Below, one piece after another: positions 43,222-52,102 of a stretch of DNA of 52,206 bases; position 1 is the first letter of the stretch, and the number at the start of each line of letters is the position of its first letter. The stretch is from a bacterium. Its GTDB lineage: Bacteria > Bacteroidota > Bacteroidia > Bacteroidales > Muribaculaceae. Location of the stretch: positions 79,277-131,482 of the forward strand of contig JAAVBX010000006.1 of NCBI GenBank assembly GCA_014802625.1, in the 5' to 3' direction. The notes under the pieces are model-generated. The model was not told the origin of the DNA, did not search any database, and was given only the letters and a program-made list of their open reading frames with translations. Made by a program: the position numbers and the translations under genes.

Positions 43222-45021
43222 TTAATAGTTGGGATTCTGGTGCAGACCCGGGTTAACCATGAGGGCTGACTGGGGAAGCGGATACCACTCATACTTGCGG
43301 TCGCGCTTGGCGGGGACGGGACGATCGGGCTCGGTTGCACGGCCGAAGAACCACCACTGACCCTGAGTGAACTTGTCGAAGCGGCGCAGATCTGTGCGGC
43401 GGCGACGACCCTCGTTGAGGAACTCAAGACCCCATTCGCTAAGCATCCAGTCGGCATCGAAAGCGTTGAAACCGGGGCCCGGTTTCTCGATTTCAGATAT
43501 GGATGTACCGGGGAAATAACGCTGACGAACCTCATTTACTAGGTCTTTTGCCTTGGCGGAGTTGCCTTCGCGCAGACGGCACTCGGCGAGAGTGTAGTAA
43601 ACCTCTGCCAGACGGAATTCCACCTCGCTGATGTCACGCCAGTCGTAGCCTACGGATGCGGGATAGATGGGATAGTTTATAATACGGAAACCTGAGTTGG
43701 TCTCGCCCCAGCGGGGAGACATGACAGTTTCAAGCTGACGGCCAAGGTTGAGGAATGTGCCGCACTGGTCGACATAAGTGAGAGGTTTATCCTGAAGGTC
43801 AGCGTCGGCGAGCACCGGAGCGGCTGTCGAATAGTTGAGCTGTGCTCCCATGAAGAATCTGCCCTGCCAGTTGCCTGCGGCGTCGCAGTGGAAAGGCTGC
43901 TTGCGGATATCCTTGTCGTTCATACGGTCGTAGGGAGCGCCGAGCTTGTCGCCGTAATCGAAGATGAAGCTTTTCGGATTGGCTGTGCCGGCATAGGGAA
44001 CAAGAGTGCCGCTATTGTCTTTCGAGGGAACTACCATAGTACAGTTCCAACCACCCTGATCACAGGTAAAACCTGTGAACTCATCATAGTTATAGGGTAG
44101 GAACGGAGTGTTGCGGCAGTTGGTTACGTTGGCATGACCGACCTCTTCGGAGAATGCGAATACAATCTCGGGACAAGCATTGTTACCCATGCTGAAGATC
44201 TGACGGTAGTCGCCGGCGATAGAATAGTTGCCGTATTTACCGTCGATGATTTCCTGGCAAAGGTCGGCACATTCACTGTAATGGTTCTCCTTGATGAAGA
44301 TTTCGGAATTGAGGAGAAGACGCATCTTCAACATACGGTTGACCCCTTGGTTCAGACGACCGCGCACTGCACCGGAACCATCTTCAGATGGAAGTTTGGA
44401 GTTCGACTCGTCAAGCTCATCCATGATGAAGTTATATACCAGTTTACACCCTTCGTCGAAATTGCTTGACGCTGATCCGGGAACTTCGCCACCTGTAGAA
44501 GTGTTGATCGGGAGTGCGCCTCCCCATAGTTCGAAGTTATTATAGAATGCCCATGCACGCATGGTACGTGCTTCTGCGATATAGTTGTCAATGGCATCCT
44601 GCGTCATGCCGATTGAACCGGGATCAAGTTGTGAAAGATTCTGAATGAAGAGGTTACAGAGGGCGATTGTCTGCCAGGCGTGTTCCCAGGCATCACGGAT
44701 AATTTTGGACTCGGAGTTCCAGGTCTGTGACGAGAGCACGAATTTTTCGGCTTCGTCCCATCCCCATGCGCTACCGTTCCATGAACGCCATGCGATCTGG
44801 TCGGCGGGGAACTCATTAAGATACCAGAAATATTCCAGCCAGCCATATTGCGCGCTGAGATAGATTGCCGCCAACGCACCCTTGACACTATTCTCATCCT
44901 GATAGTATGTCGATGCGTCGATACGGTCGAACGTCTTTTCATCGAGGTCGGTGCAGCCTACGGTGCCCAACGAAAGCATTGTGGCTGCCAGGAAGCCTCC
45001 GATATATTTTATAGGTTTCAT
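43222..45021 (-). CDS. susD: SusD-like starch-binding lipoprotein (second locus)
   Basis: The protein has 599 aa from M-K-P-I-K at 45019-45021. An in-frame ATG 12 codons earlier would place a charged stretch before the signal peptide. Lipobox T-V-G-C near residue 23 is followed by T-D-L-D-E. SusD features include the TPR-like helices with A-R-T-M-R-A-W-A-F-Y and the C-terminal E-V-R-Q-R-Y and W-G-L-E-F-L-N-E-G-R-R-R-T-D-L-R-R-F. The gene lies 48 bp after the susC stop. Substrate (starch/maltodextrin) is inferred from CBM26, GH13 and GH97 in the same operon. Confidence 0.95.
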   Translation of the reverse strand: MKPIKYIGGFLAATMLSLGTVGCTDLDEKTFDRIDASTYYQDENSVKGALAAIYLSAQYGWLEYFWYLNEFPADQIAWRSWNGSAWGWDEAEKFVLSSQTWNSESKIIRDAWEHAWQTIALCNLFIQNLSQLDPGSIGMTQDAIDNYIAEARTMRAWAFYNNFELWGGALPINTSTGGEVPGSASSNFDEGCKLVYNFIMDELDESNSKLPSEDGSGAVRGRLNQGVNRMLKMRLLLNSEIFIKENHYSECADLCQEIIDGKYGNYSIAGDYRQIFSMGNNACPEIVFAFSEEVGHANVTNCRNTPFLPYNYDEFTGFTCDQGGWNCTMVVPSKDNSGTLVPYAGTANPKSFIFDYGDKLGAPYDRMNDKDIRKQPFHCDAAGNWQGRFFMGAQLNYSTAAPVLADADLQDKPLTYVDQCGTFLNLGRQLETVMSPRWGETNSGFRIINYPIYPASVGYDWRDISEVEFRLAEVYYTLAECRLREGNSAKAKDLVNEVRQRYFPGTSISEIEKPGPGFNAFDADWMLSEWGLEFLNEGRRRRTDLRRFDKFTQGQWWFFGRATEPDRPVPAKRDRKYEWYPLPQSALMVNPGLHQNPNY

Positions 45022-45069
45022 TGTATTCTTCTGTGATTTAAAGATGATGTGTCTCATCAGAGGAGATGA

Positions 45070-48063
45070 TTATTTGAATTTCAGGGTCACACCGAGAGTG
45101 AGCTGTGTGGCAGTCGGGTAGGCGCTTGATACGTCGACACCCGGAGTCACGCCCGTGGAGGGGACAGCCGAGGGATCGGTGCCGCTGTACTTGGTGAGGG
45201 TGAAGATATTGCGGGCTGAAACGTAGACGCGGAGATTGTCGAGCAGACGACGGTTCTTCAGCGGGACGGTATAGCCGAGAGTGATATTCTCAAGCTTGAA
45301 GTAGTCGCCCTTCTCAAGGAAGTAAGAGGAGATTACGCCACCGCCGCTCCATACATCCTTATCTTCGAGATATGCGCTGCGGAGCAGGTTGTCGGAGCCT
45401 GAACCCTGCAGACCCATGCCATATTTGCGCATGTTGAAGATTTCGAAACCGAATGCACCTGTGAACATGAGGTTCAGGTCGAAGTTTTTCCACTTGAGGC
45501 TGTTGCTCCAGGTCAGGAAGTGGCTCGGGGCACCGTTGCCGATGTAACGCTTGTCGTTGGGGTCGGCTGAGGATGCGGTAATCTTTTCACCATCCTTGTT
45601 ATAGACGAGCATGTTGTGGGATTCATCGTAGCCGGCATACTCATAGCCGTAGAACTGACCGACCTTGCCACCCTCTTCGACACGGAAGAAGTATTCGCTT
45701 GTACCGATACCCGGCTTCTGATAAAGATCGAGATAGGATGCCTGATAGATGGAGTTGGAGAGCTTGGTGAGTTTTGATGTGCTGTAGGAGTAGTTGATAG
45801 TGGATGACCATGTGCAGGGCTGGTTGACGATGATATCGCCGTTGAGCACAAGTTCCACACCGGTATTCTTGATTGTACCTACGTTCACGAGGATCGAGGG
45901 ATACATGTATGGGGGCTGAGGAGCAGTGTAGGTATAGAGCAGGTCGCGTGAGCGGCGGTCATAGTATTCGATTGAACCGTAGAGACGATTGAAGAACATG
46001 AAGTCCACACCGTAGTTGGTGCTGGTCACCTTCTCCCATGCCAGTAACGGGTTAGCATTGTTGGAGGGCATGTAAGCCTGTATCCATGAGCCGTCAATAA
46101 GGTACTGGTCTCCCTGCCAGAAATTTGCTTCTGACGGAGGTGTGGAGTAGGTTGTCAGAGACTGGTATGCGGCGAAGTCACTTCGGCCTGTCTCACCATA
46201 AGAGAAGCGGGGCTTGAGGCTCTGCACTGTTTCGGGATAATCCTTCAGGAAGGGAGCCTGAGCCATTTCCCATGCGATAGAGGCGGAGGGGAAGGCACCC
46301 CATTTCTTGTCGGCGCCGAATTTGGTGCTACCCTCATAACGGATGGAGGCCGACGCGATGAGCATCTCTTTCCAAGAGTAATTGGCACGTCCGAAGAAGC
46401 CGATGAGTTTCGATTCGGTACGGCCACCGTACATAGTCGCCTTACCGTCGCTCAGCCATGAGCCGGCGCCGATGCCATACCACAGCGGATTGTCGAATGT
46501 GAAGTTGTTGTTCTGCATGAACATCTGCTCCCAGTTGGTGCGCTCGAAGGAGTAACCGCCCATGAGCTTGAAGTCATGATCATCGTTGACATAACCGTAG
46601 TTGCCGATCCATTCGAGACGGGCTGTCCACCATTTCTGATACTGGTTGGATGCACGGCCTGCATAGCCGCCCCAGTAAGACTCGCCTGAAGTCGAGGGGG
46701 TATAATAGTCGCTCTTGAGGTCGTTGTAGTCGTAGGAGTAGGAGAGGGTAGTGCTGAGGTTGTGGTTCTCATTGCTCCAGATGGAGTATTTCACGTCGGC
46801 AGTGCCGAGCAGGTAATTGCGCCAGCCCTTAGAGGTGTTGACCTTGAGCTGCTGGACGGGGTTCTTGATATCGGTCGGAGATGTGGGCTGATAATAAGAG
46901 CCATCCTCGTTGAAGACGGGGATTGTCGGGTTCATGCCCAGGGCGGTGTCAAACATTCCGCTGTCGCCCCAGTCCTCGTTGACACGGCGAGCGTTGAGAG
47001 ATGCCGAGATGCGGAGGTGGTTGTCAAGCAGGTTGGCCGATACTGCTGTGCGGCCGCCGAATTCCTGACGCTTGCTCACGATATCGAGACCGTTGGCCTG
47101 CTTGTAGTTGAGAGATGCGGTGTAGTAGCCGCCGTTGGCGAGGTTGCCGTCGATAGAGACATACTGGTTGGTGTCGTAGGAGACATCGCGGGTGATGAGG
47201 CTGTACCAGTCGGTGCTTGCGCCGTAGTCGTTGCCTCGGCGGGCGAGACGCCATTCATAGGGAGAGAGCACTTCGGGCTTGTCGCGCGCGATAGACATGG
47301 CGGCGTATGATTCATAAGTCACGATGGGCTTGCCGGGTTCGCCGGCACCCTTCTTGGTAGTCACGAGGATAACGCCGTTCGCACCGCGTGTACCATATAT
47401 TGCGGCTGAAGCGGCATCCTTCAGGACGGTCATTGACTCGATGTCCTGGGGAGCGAGTGTGCGGATATCACCGCCCGTCACACCGTCGATAACGACGAGA
47501 GGACCATTGCCGGCGGAGATTGATGTCGCGCCGCGCACCTGGAGAGATGATGAGGCGTTGGGGTCGGCGGCCGAAGTGTTGCTGACGTTGAGACCGGCCA
47601 CCTTACCTGTGAGCATCTCCATGGCGTTGTTCATGGCGCCCTGCTGGAAGTCATCCTTGTTTACCTGAGTCACTGAGCTGGAAAGTTCCTTGCGGCTGAG
47701 CGAACCGTAGCCGACGACGATGAGCTCGTCGAGGATTTCGGTGTCCTCCTTCATGACCACATTAATGGTGGTGCGTCCGTTGACTTTCTCCTCAACCGAG
47801 CCGAAGCCCACATAGCTGAATACGAGAGTGCCATCTTCGGGGACATTCTTAAGGGTGTAGACACCGTCGATGTCGGTAGCCGTGGCATTCGACTGGTGCC
47901 CCTTGACTGAAACTGTGGCGCCGATAAGGACATCGCCACCCGGATCGGATACTGTGCCGGTCACGGTCAATGCTGCCAAGGCCTCGGCGGGGAAGAGAAG
48001 AAGGCCGAGAGTAGCCATGACCGCAACGAGGGCGATCCGGATTCTACTGGTTTTGGATTCCAT
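45070..48063 (-). CDS. susC: SusC-like TonB-dependent transporter (second locus)
   Basis: A 997-aa protein: signal peptide to about residue 31, carboxypeptidase-regulatory-like domain (about 32-115, G-T-V-S-D-P-G-G-D-V-L-I-G-A-T-V), TonB box and plug from L-I-V-V-G-Y-G-S-L with S-M-T-V-L-K-D-A-A-S-A-A-I-Y-G-T-R-G-A-N-G-V-I. The barrel ends L-K-F-K, so the last residue is Lys after Phe. It is the first gene of a five-gene operon. The promoter proposed at 48145-48175 gives a leader of about 80 nt. Confidence 0.95.
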   Translation of the reverse strand: MESKTSRIRIALVAVMATLGLLLFPAEALAALTVTGTVSDPGGDVLIGATVSVKGHQSNATATDIDGVYTLKNVPEDGTLVFSYVGFGSVEEKVNGRTTINVVMKEDTEILDELIVVGYGSLSRKELSSSVTQVNKDDFQQGAMNNAMEMLTGKVAGLNVSNTSAADPNASSSLQVRGATSISAGNGPLVVIDGVTGGDIRTLAPQDIESMTVLKDAASAAIYGTRGANGVILVTTKKGAGEPGKPIVTYESYAAMSIARDKPEVLSPYEWRLARRGNDYGASTDWYSLITRDVSYDTNQYVSIDGNLANGGYYTASLNYKQANGLDIVSKRQEFGGRTAVSANLLDNHLRISASLNARRVNEDWGDSGMFDTALGMNPTIPVFNEDGSYYQPTSPTDIKNPVQQLKVNTSKGWRNYLLGTADVKYSIWSNENHNLSTTLSYSYDYNDLKSDYYTPSTSGESYWGGYAGRASNQYQKWWTARLEWIGNYGYVNDDHDFKLMGGYSFERTNWEQMFMQNNNFTFDNPLWYGIGAGSWLSDGKATMYGGRTESKLIGFFGRANYSWKEMLIASASIRYEGSTKFGADKKWGAFPSASIAWEMAQAPFLKDYPETVQSLKPRFSYGETGRSDFAAYQSLTTYSTPPSEANFWQGDQYLIDGSWIQAYMPSNNANPLLAWEKVTSTNYGVDFMFFNRLYGSIEYYDRRSRDLLYTYTAPQPPYMYPSILVNVGTIKNTGVELVLNGDIIVNQPCTWSSTINYSYSTSKLTKLSNSIYQASYLDLYQKPGIGTSEYFFRVEEGGKVGQFYGYEYAGYDESHNMLVYNKDGEKITASSADPNDKRYIGNGAPSHFLTWSNSLKWKNFDLNLMFTGAFGFEIFNMRKYGMGLQGSGSDNLLRSAYLEDKDVWSGGGVISSYFLEKGDYFKLENITLGYTVPLKNRRLLDNLRVYVSARNIFTLTKYSGTDPSAVPSTGVTPGVDVSSAYPTATQLTLGVTLKFK

Positions 48064-48144
48064 GATGTAAAAAATATTTAGATTAATTGTTTTTGAGTCT
48101 TCTCACGGTAAATGTCCGATAGGGTAGAGGTGCCTTATCGCCTG

Positions 48145-48175
48145 CAAATTTCTTAATACTTTTTTACATTGTCAA
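48145..48175 (-). promoter_or_regulatory. Likely promoter of the starch susC operon
   Basis: On the minus strand TTG (complement of 48173-48175), 20 bp, then GAAATTTG (complement of 48145-48152), one base off TAnnTTTG at its first T. An imperfect -7 box fits an activated promoter. Confidence 0.5.
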
Positions 48176-48421
48176 ACCATCTCGGATACAATCTAAATTA
48201 TCTAAATATCAACTATCTTGAAATCAGAGATATAGCTTATTTATTCAATCAATTTATCTAAGAAAAAAAGCTGTGAATCAAAGTCGCTGATTTACATTTT
48301 TTAGCCAATTTCCGCCTCCCTGCCCGACTCCTTTCCGCGATAGGTTGTTGCAGTGGCGCGGGGAGAGAGAATCGGATTCGGCATAATGACGGGCGGCTCA
48401 GATGAATTATCGGCGAGAAGA

Positions 48422-48452
48422 TTGGATATGTCATTATTTTTGGCTACATTTG
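48422..48452 (+). promoter_or_regulatory. Sigma-ABfr promoter of the porin-regulator operon
   Basis: TTG at 48422-48424, 20 bp, then TACATTTG at 48445-48452, an exact -7 box. The leader is about 18 nt. Confidence 0.8.
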
Positions 48453-48474
48453 CACGTCAAACATATCCATCATC

Positions 48475-49791
48475 ATGAAGAAACTCAATCTGCTCATCGG
48501 ATGTATATCTATCCTGATTTCCGCCTATGCCTCCGATACCATAAAGACACCGCTCATATACCCCGAACAGATTCAACGGCAGAAACTGCTCGAACGACAG
48601 AAAATATTCACCCCCGGAGGTGAACAGGAATCCGACTCGGTGCGCACGCTGATGGATATATTCTATACCGACCAGTTCAGGACATTCCGTGATCCGGAGG
48701 CCCCCTATTTCATGATGATGACCAAGGATGCCCATCTCGCGCTGGGAGTGGGAGGCCTGCTGACGATCCGCGGCTGGGAGGATTGGAACGGCATAGTGGA
48801 GCCATATGTGTTCTCCCCCTACAATATCCCCATTCCCAAGAATCCGGCGGCCATGAAACGGCTCTACGCCACTCCCGCCAACTCAGGCTTCTTCTTCACC
48901 CTGCTTGGGCGCAACACCGCCGTCGGGGATTTCTTCGCATATCTCGAGGGTGGATTCAGGGGATACAACAGGACGGATTTCCGAATCCGCCGCGCCTACA
49001 TCCGCATGAGAGGGTTCACGGCGGGTTACGCCCTCAGCACATTCCTCGATGCCGGAGCCATGCCGAGAATGTGTGACGGAGGCGGTGGAGCCGGTACGGT
49101 CGACCGCGCCAACATCCTCGTGCGCTATCAGAAGGATTTCCGGAGCGGATGGAGCGTGGCCGGCGGACTGGAATTCCCATCCACTTATATAGCCGACAAT
49201 GAGACCTCCACAGAGGCCTGCGCCCCCTACCTGCCGGATGTGGCTGCCTTCGGGCAATATCAATGGCATCAGGGATTCAGCCATATCCGTCTGTCGGGTC
49301 TGCTGCGCACCCTCACATATCGCGACCTTATCGCCGGACGCAATCATAACAAGACGGGCTGGGGACTCGCGCTTTCCACGGTCGTAAAGGTAATCCCCGA
49401 CCTTTCCGTCTATGGCATCGCCGTCTACGGCGCGGGCCATTCAAGCTATATGTATGACCTCAGCAACGGCGCCCATGACCTCGTCGGGGTGGAGGGGGAG
49501 CCGGGTGTGCTGCAGCTGCCCCGGGCTTTCTCCTATTTTGTCGGCTGCAAATATAATTTCCGCCCCGACCTCTATTCGGCCGTCACATTCTCGCAGCTGC
49601 GCAATTACGAGGATCGTCCGGCCGATCCGGCAGGCTATAAATATGGCTTGTGTGGCGCCGTCAATCTGTTCTGGGAGGTCACTCCGCGCCTCAGTGTCGG
49701 CGGAGAGTATATGATAGGGGAGCGCAAGAATTTCGACGGCAGCCATGGCTCCTCAAACCGCCTTGAGGCGATGCTGCAACTCTCATTCTGA
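48475..49791 (+). CDS. DcaP-like outer-membrane porin
   Basis: A 438-aa protein with signal peptide (to about A-Y-A-S, residue 20), an N-terminal helical/linker stretch to about 60, and a porin barrel. The barrel opens with Y-F-M-M-M-T-K-D-A-H-L-A-L-G-V-G-G and ends L-Q-L-S-F with terminal Phe. Internal features (F-R-I-R-R-A-Y, L-S-G-L-L-R-T-L-T-Y-R-D-L, G-G-E-Y-M-I-G-E-R) match the DcaP-like trimeric porins. Acinetobacter DcaP passes dicarboxylates; here the neighbouring regulator suggests a sugar-related role, which is inference. The regulator starts 14 bp downstream, so the two form an operon. Confidence 0.85.
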   Translation: MKKLNLLIGCISILISAYASDTIKTPLIYPEQIQRQKLLERQKIFTPGGEQESDSVRTLMDIFYTDQFRTFRDPEAPYFMMMTKDAHLALGVGGLLTIRGWEDWNGIVEPYVFSPYNIPIPKNPAAMKRLYATPANSGFFFTLLGRNTAVGDFFAYLEGGFRGYNRTDFRIRRAYIRMRGFTAGYALSTFLDAGAMPRMCDGGGGAGTVDRANILVRYQKDFRSGWSVAGGLEFPSTYIADNETSTEACAPYLPDVAAFGQYQWHQGFSHIRLSGLLRTLTYRDLIAGRNHNKTGWGLALSTVVKVIPDLSVYGIAVYGAGHSSYMYDLSNGAHDLVGVEGEPGVLQLPRAFSYFVGCKYNFRPDLYSAVTFSQLRNYEDRPADPAGYKYGLCGAVNLFWEVTPRLSVGGEYMIGERKNFDGSHGSSNRLEAMLQLSF

Positions 49792-49805
49792 TCAGGACGC
49801 GCCAT

Positions 49806-51458
49806 ATGAAAATACTTTACATTGTCACACTCCTTCTCTTTATCGTAAGCGGCTGCCGACGCGACGGCGACGGGGGCGCCACGGATGATCTGCGCCGTAA
49901 TCTCGACCAGCTCATCGCCTCTGAAGATAAATATGTGCAAATTAAGGAAAATCGCCTCGATTCATTGCGCAGACTCCTGTCGAGGCCACAGGATCCCCGG
50001 AAACGTTATGAGACCGTCAATCTCCTCATCAATGAATATGAAGCCTATAAGGCAGATTCCGCGCTCCACTACATAAATCTAAACCTCGAATCGCCGATAG
50101 CCGAGTCGGATTCCCTGACACACATGAGGCTTCTGCTGAAGAAGGCCGACCTCTATTCCCATGCAGGATTATTTTCCGATGCCAAAGGAATTATGGAATC
50201 GATCGATGCCTCCTCGCTTCCCGATGCCGACCGCGAACAGTATTTTGCCAATTACTGCTCGCTTTATCAGTATATGGTGGAATACAATACGGATTTCGAT
50301 GCCGGTCTTGAGCATGAATATGAGCAATGCAGGCGGCAGTATGTCGATTCAATCAGGAACGTCTCCGACACCCTGTCGTTCATATATACGATTTACGTCA
50401 TCCCGCAAATCGAAGGCGATGGCGACGCCGCGAAGGCTATCAGCCGGCTCAGGGATGCGTTAGGGGCTTATCCGGAGGGGAGCCGTGAATACTCTATCCT
50501 CGCCTCCATTCTGGCCTATGTCTACAAAGTCAATGGAGATCGTGATGATTACAAGGAGTATCTGACGCGGAGTGCCATATCCGATCTGAAGGGGGCGGTC
50601 AAGGAGAATATGTCGTTCCGGGAGATGGCCACCAACATGTATGACGACGGTGACATCGATGGGGCTAACATATATCTGAAAAAGAGCATAGCGGATGCCA
50701 ATTTCTTCTCCGCGCGTATGCGCAACGCGCAGTCGCTGAGGATACTCCCGACGGTCGACGGGGCCTATGCCACACGGCAGCGGCAACTATATCAACGTCT
50801 TGAATGGATGGTGGCTATCATCAGTCTGCTATCGTTGGGCCTTGTCGGCACCTTATTCTATATCCGCCGTCAGTACACCCGTCTGAAATCGGCCAATGCG
50901 GAAGTGGCCCGATACAATGAGGAGCTGTCGCGGGTGTCGGAACAGCTCAGAATCGCCAATACCGATCTGGAGGATAAGAACCGGGTGCTCAACGAATCCA
51001 ACGTCATCAAGGAGCAGTACACGGCTCTCTTCATGGAATACTGCGCCACTGCCATCAACGCCCTGCAGCGTTATCATCAGTCGCTCCGGCTCATGGCCAA
51101 TCAGGGCATATCTAAATCGATACTGCTTAAGAAACTTGAATCATCCGAATTCATAGATTCCACAATCAAGGAATTCTATTCGAGATTTGACGAAGCGATC
51201 CTCAAAATCTACCCCGATTTCCCCGAGAAGGTGAATGCCCTGTTGAAAGCTGACGAGCAGGTGAAGCTGAAGCCCGGCGAGATACTCAACACCGAGCTGC
51301 GCATCCAGGCCCTGATAAGGATAGGGATATCCGAGAACGCCAAGATAGCGGAGTTCCTGCGTTGCTCCATCACGACAATCTACACTTACCGCTCCAAACT
51401 GCGTCGGCGCGCCCTTGATCCCGATACCTTCGAAACGGACATTCTCCGCATATCTTAG
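49806..51458 (+). CDS. SusR-like membrane regulator, DUF6377 family (second locus)
   Basis: A 550-aa protein. The N-terminus has a lipoprotein-like signal (I-V-S-G-C near residue 17, then R-R-D-G-D), unlike the first copy. A periplasmic helical sensor (about 25-325) leads to a transmembrane helix (about 334-353, M-V-A-I-I-S-L-L-S-L-G-L-V-G). A coiled coil (about 360-400) and the DUF6377 effector follow. The effector has Y-T-A-L-F-M-E-Y-C and the helix-turn-helix I-R-I-G-I-S-E-N-A-K-I-A-E-F-L ... T-I-Y-T-Y-R. It is the obvious candidate activator of the adjacent sus operon. Co-transcribed with the porin. Confidence 0.85.
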   Translation: MKILYIVTLLLFIVSGCRRDGDGGATDDLRRNLDQLIASEDKYVQIKENRLDSLRRLLSRPQDPRKRYETVNLLINEYEAYKADSALHYINLNLESPIAESDSLTHMRLLLKKADLYSHAGLFSDAKGIMESIDASSLPDADREQYFANYCSLYQYMVEYNTDFDAGLEHEYEQCRRQYVDSIRNVSDTLSFIYTIYVIPQIEGDGDAAKAISRLRDALGAYPEGSREYSILASILAYVYKVNGDRDDYKEYLTRSAISDLKGAVKENMSFREMATNMYDDGDIDGANIYLKKSIADANFFSARMRNAQSLRILPTVDGAYATRQRQLYQRLEWMVAIISLLSLGLVGTLFYIRRQYTRLKSANAEVARYNEELSRVSEQLRIANTDLEDKNRVLNESNVIKEQYTALFMEYCATAINALQRYHQSLRLMANQGISKSILLKKLESSEFIDSTIKEFYSRFDEAILKIYPDFPEKVNALLKADEQVKLKPGEILNTELRIQALIRIGISENAKIAEFLRCSITTIYTYRSKLRRRALDPDTFETDILRIS

Positions 51459-51483
51459 AGAGTGTTTGAATCTAACACTCTCT
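51457..51483. terminator. Bidirectional terminator of the AGAGTGTT type
   Basis: AGAGAGTGTT (51457-51466) pairs exactly with AACACTCTCT (51474-51483). It overlaps the stop codon of the DUF6377 gene and abuts that of the convergent 173-aa gene. U tracts are short. Confidence 0.7.
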
Positions 51484-51484
51484 C

Positions 51485-52006
51485 TTAGAGCTGGAGATAA
51501 TGGAGACGGTCGCGGAGTTCGCCGCCGGAGAGAGTGCGCTCGCGCGAAATGATGGAAGCCAGTTCGGCTATGGCGGGGCGCAGACGCGGATTGTTGAAGA
51601 TCCGGCGGTTGCGTGAAAGTATCTTGTTGAAAATCATCTTCACTTCATCCGGGTCCAGGCCGACGGTGTCTCTCCCCTCCGCCTCGATTTCATCATAGAC
51701 GGATTGCATTATATCGGAGGGAACATCCTCTCCGAGACGCACGAGGGAGCGGGCGAGGATATTCGAAACCACCATCGAGGCGGTGATATGATAATTCTGC
51801 AAGAGATTGTTCCATACCGCTTTGGGTGAGACCGCCGGCGAGACGGAGAAATAATATTCCTGAGAGAAGTCGATCATCGGACCCTCTGTATCAAGCGAGA
51901 CGCTGACCACACGGTCGACCGCGTCAAGATCCGCCAATGTGATCGTCATGCCGGCCAGGCCATAGGCGCGGTCATCCTCATTGCTATATTTGAGAGTAAG
52001 AGCCAT
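51485..52006 (-). CDS. Conserved-looking hypothetical protein (173 aa)
   Basis: I do not recognise this soluble 173-aa protein. It has no signal peptide or membrane segment. The first ~65 residues look beta-rich (L-T-L-K-Y-S-N, I-T-L-A-D-L-D, V-V-S-V-S-L-D-T-E-G-P-M-I-D-F). The rest is helical with acidic and Arg patches (L-D-P-D-E-V-K-M-I-F-N-K-I-L-S-R-N-R-R). It lies 96 bp after a TonB-dependent receptor gene on the same strand and may be read with it. Codon use matches the neighbours. Confidence 0.7.
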   Translation of the reverse strand: MALTLKYSNEDDRAYGLAGMTITLADLDAVDRVVSVSLDTEGPMIDFSQEYYFSVSPAVSPKAVWNNLLQNYHITASMVVSNILARSLVRLGEDVPSDIMQSVYDEIEAEGRDTVGLDPDEVKMIFNKILSRNRRIFNNPRLRPAIAELASIISRERTLSGGELRDRLHYLQL

Positions 52007-52038
52007 ATCGTTTTTTATCTATATTTTGGAGTCGGTTG

Positions 52039-52063
52039 TTCCGGCTGCTCTCCGCAGCCGGAA
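52039..52063 (-). terminator. Hairpin between the receptor gene and the 173-aa gene
   Basis: TTCCGGCTGC (52039-52048) is exactly complementary to 52054-52063, with a 5-nt loop. No U run follows on the minus strand, so termination could be partial. It starts 40 bp past the receptor stop. Confidence 0.55.
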
Positions 52064-52102
52064 ACGTTGTCATACATCTAACGTCTGACGGCTTCAGGCT
52101 GT

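Larger units (their letters stand above)
48064..48474. promoter_or_regulatory. Divergent control region of the starch locus
   Basis: This 411-bp gap lies between susC (minus) and the porin (plus). A promoter faces each way (next two entries). Between them, 48185-48260 is AT-rich with repeated ATCTAAA-type hexamers, a reasonable place for the DUF6377/SusR-like activator to bind. No further gene is seen. Confidence 0.6.
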
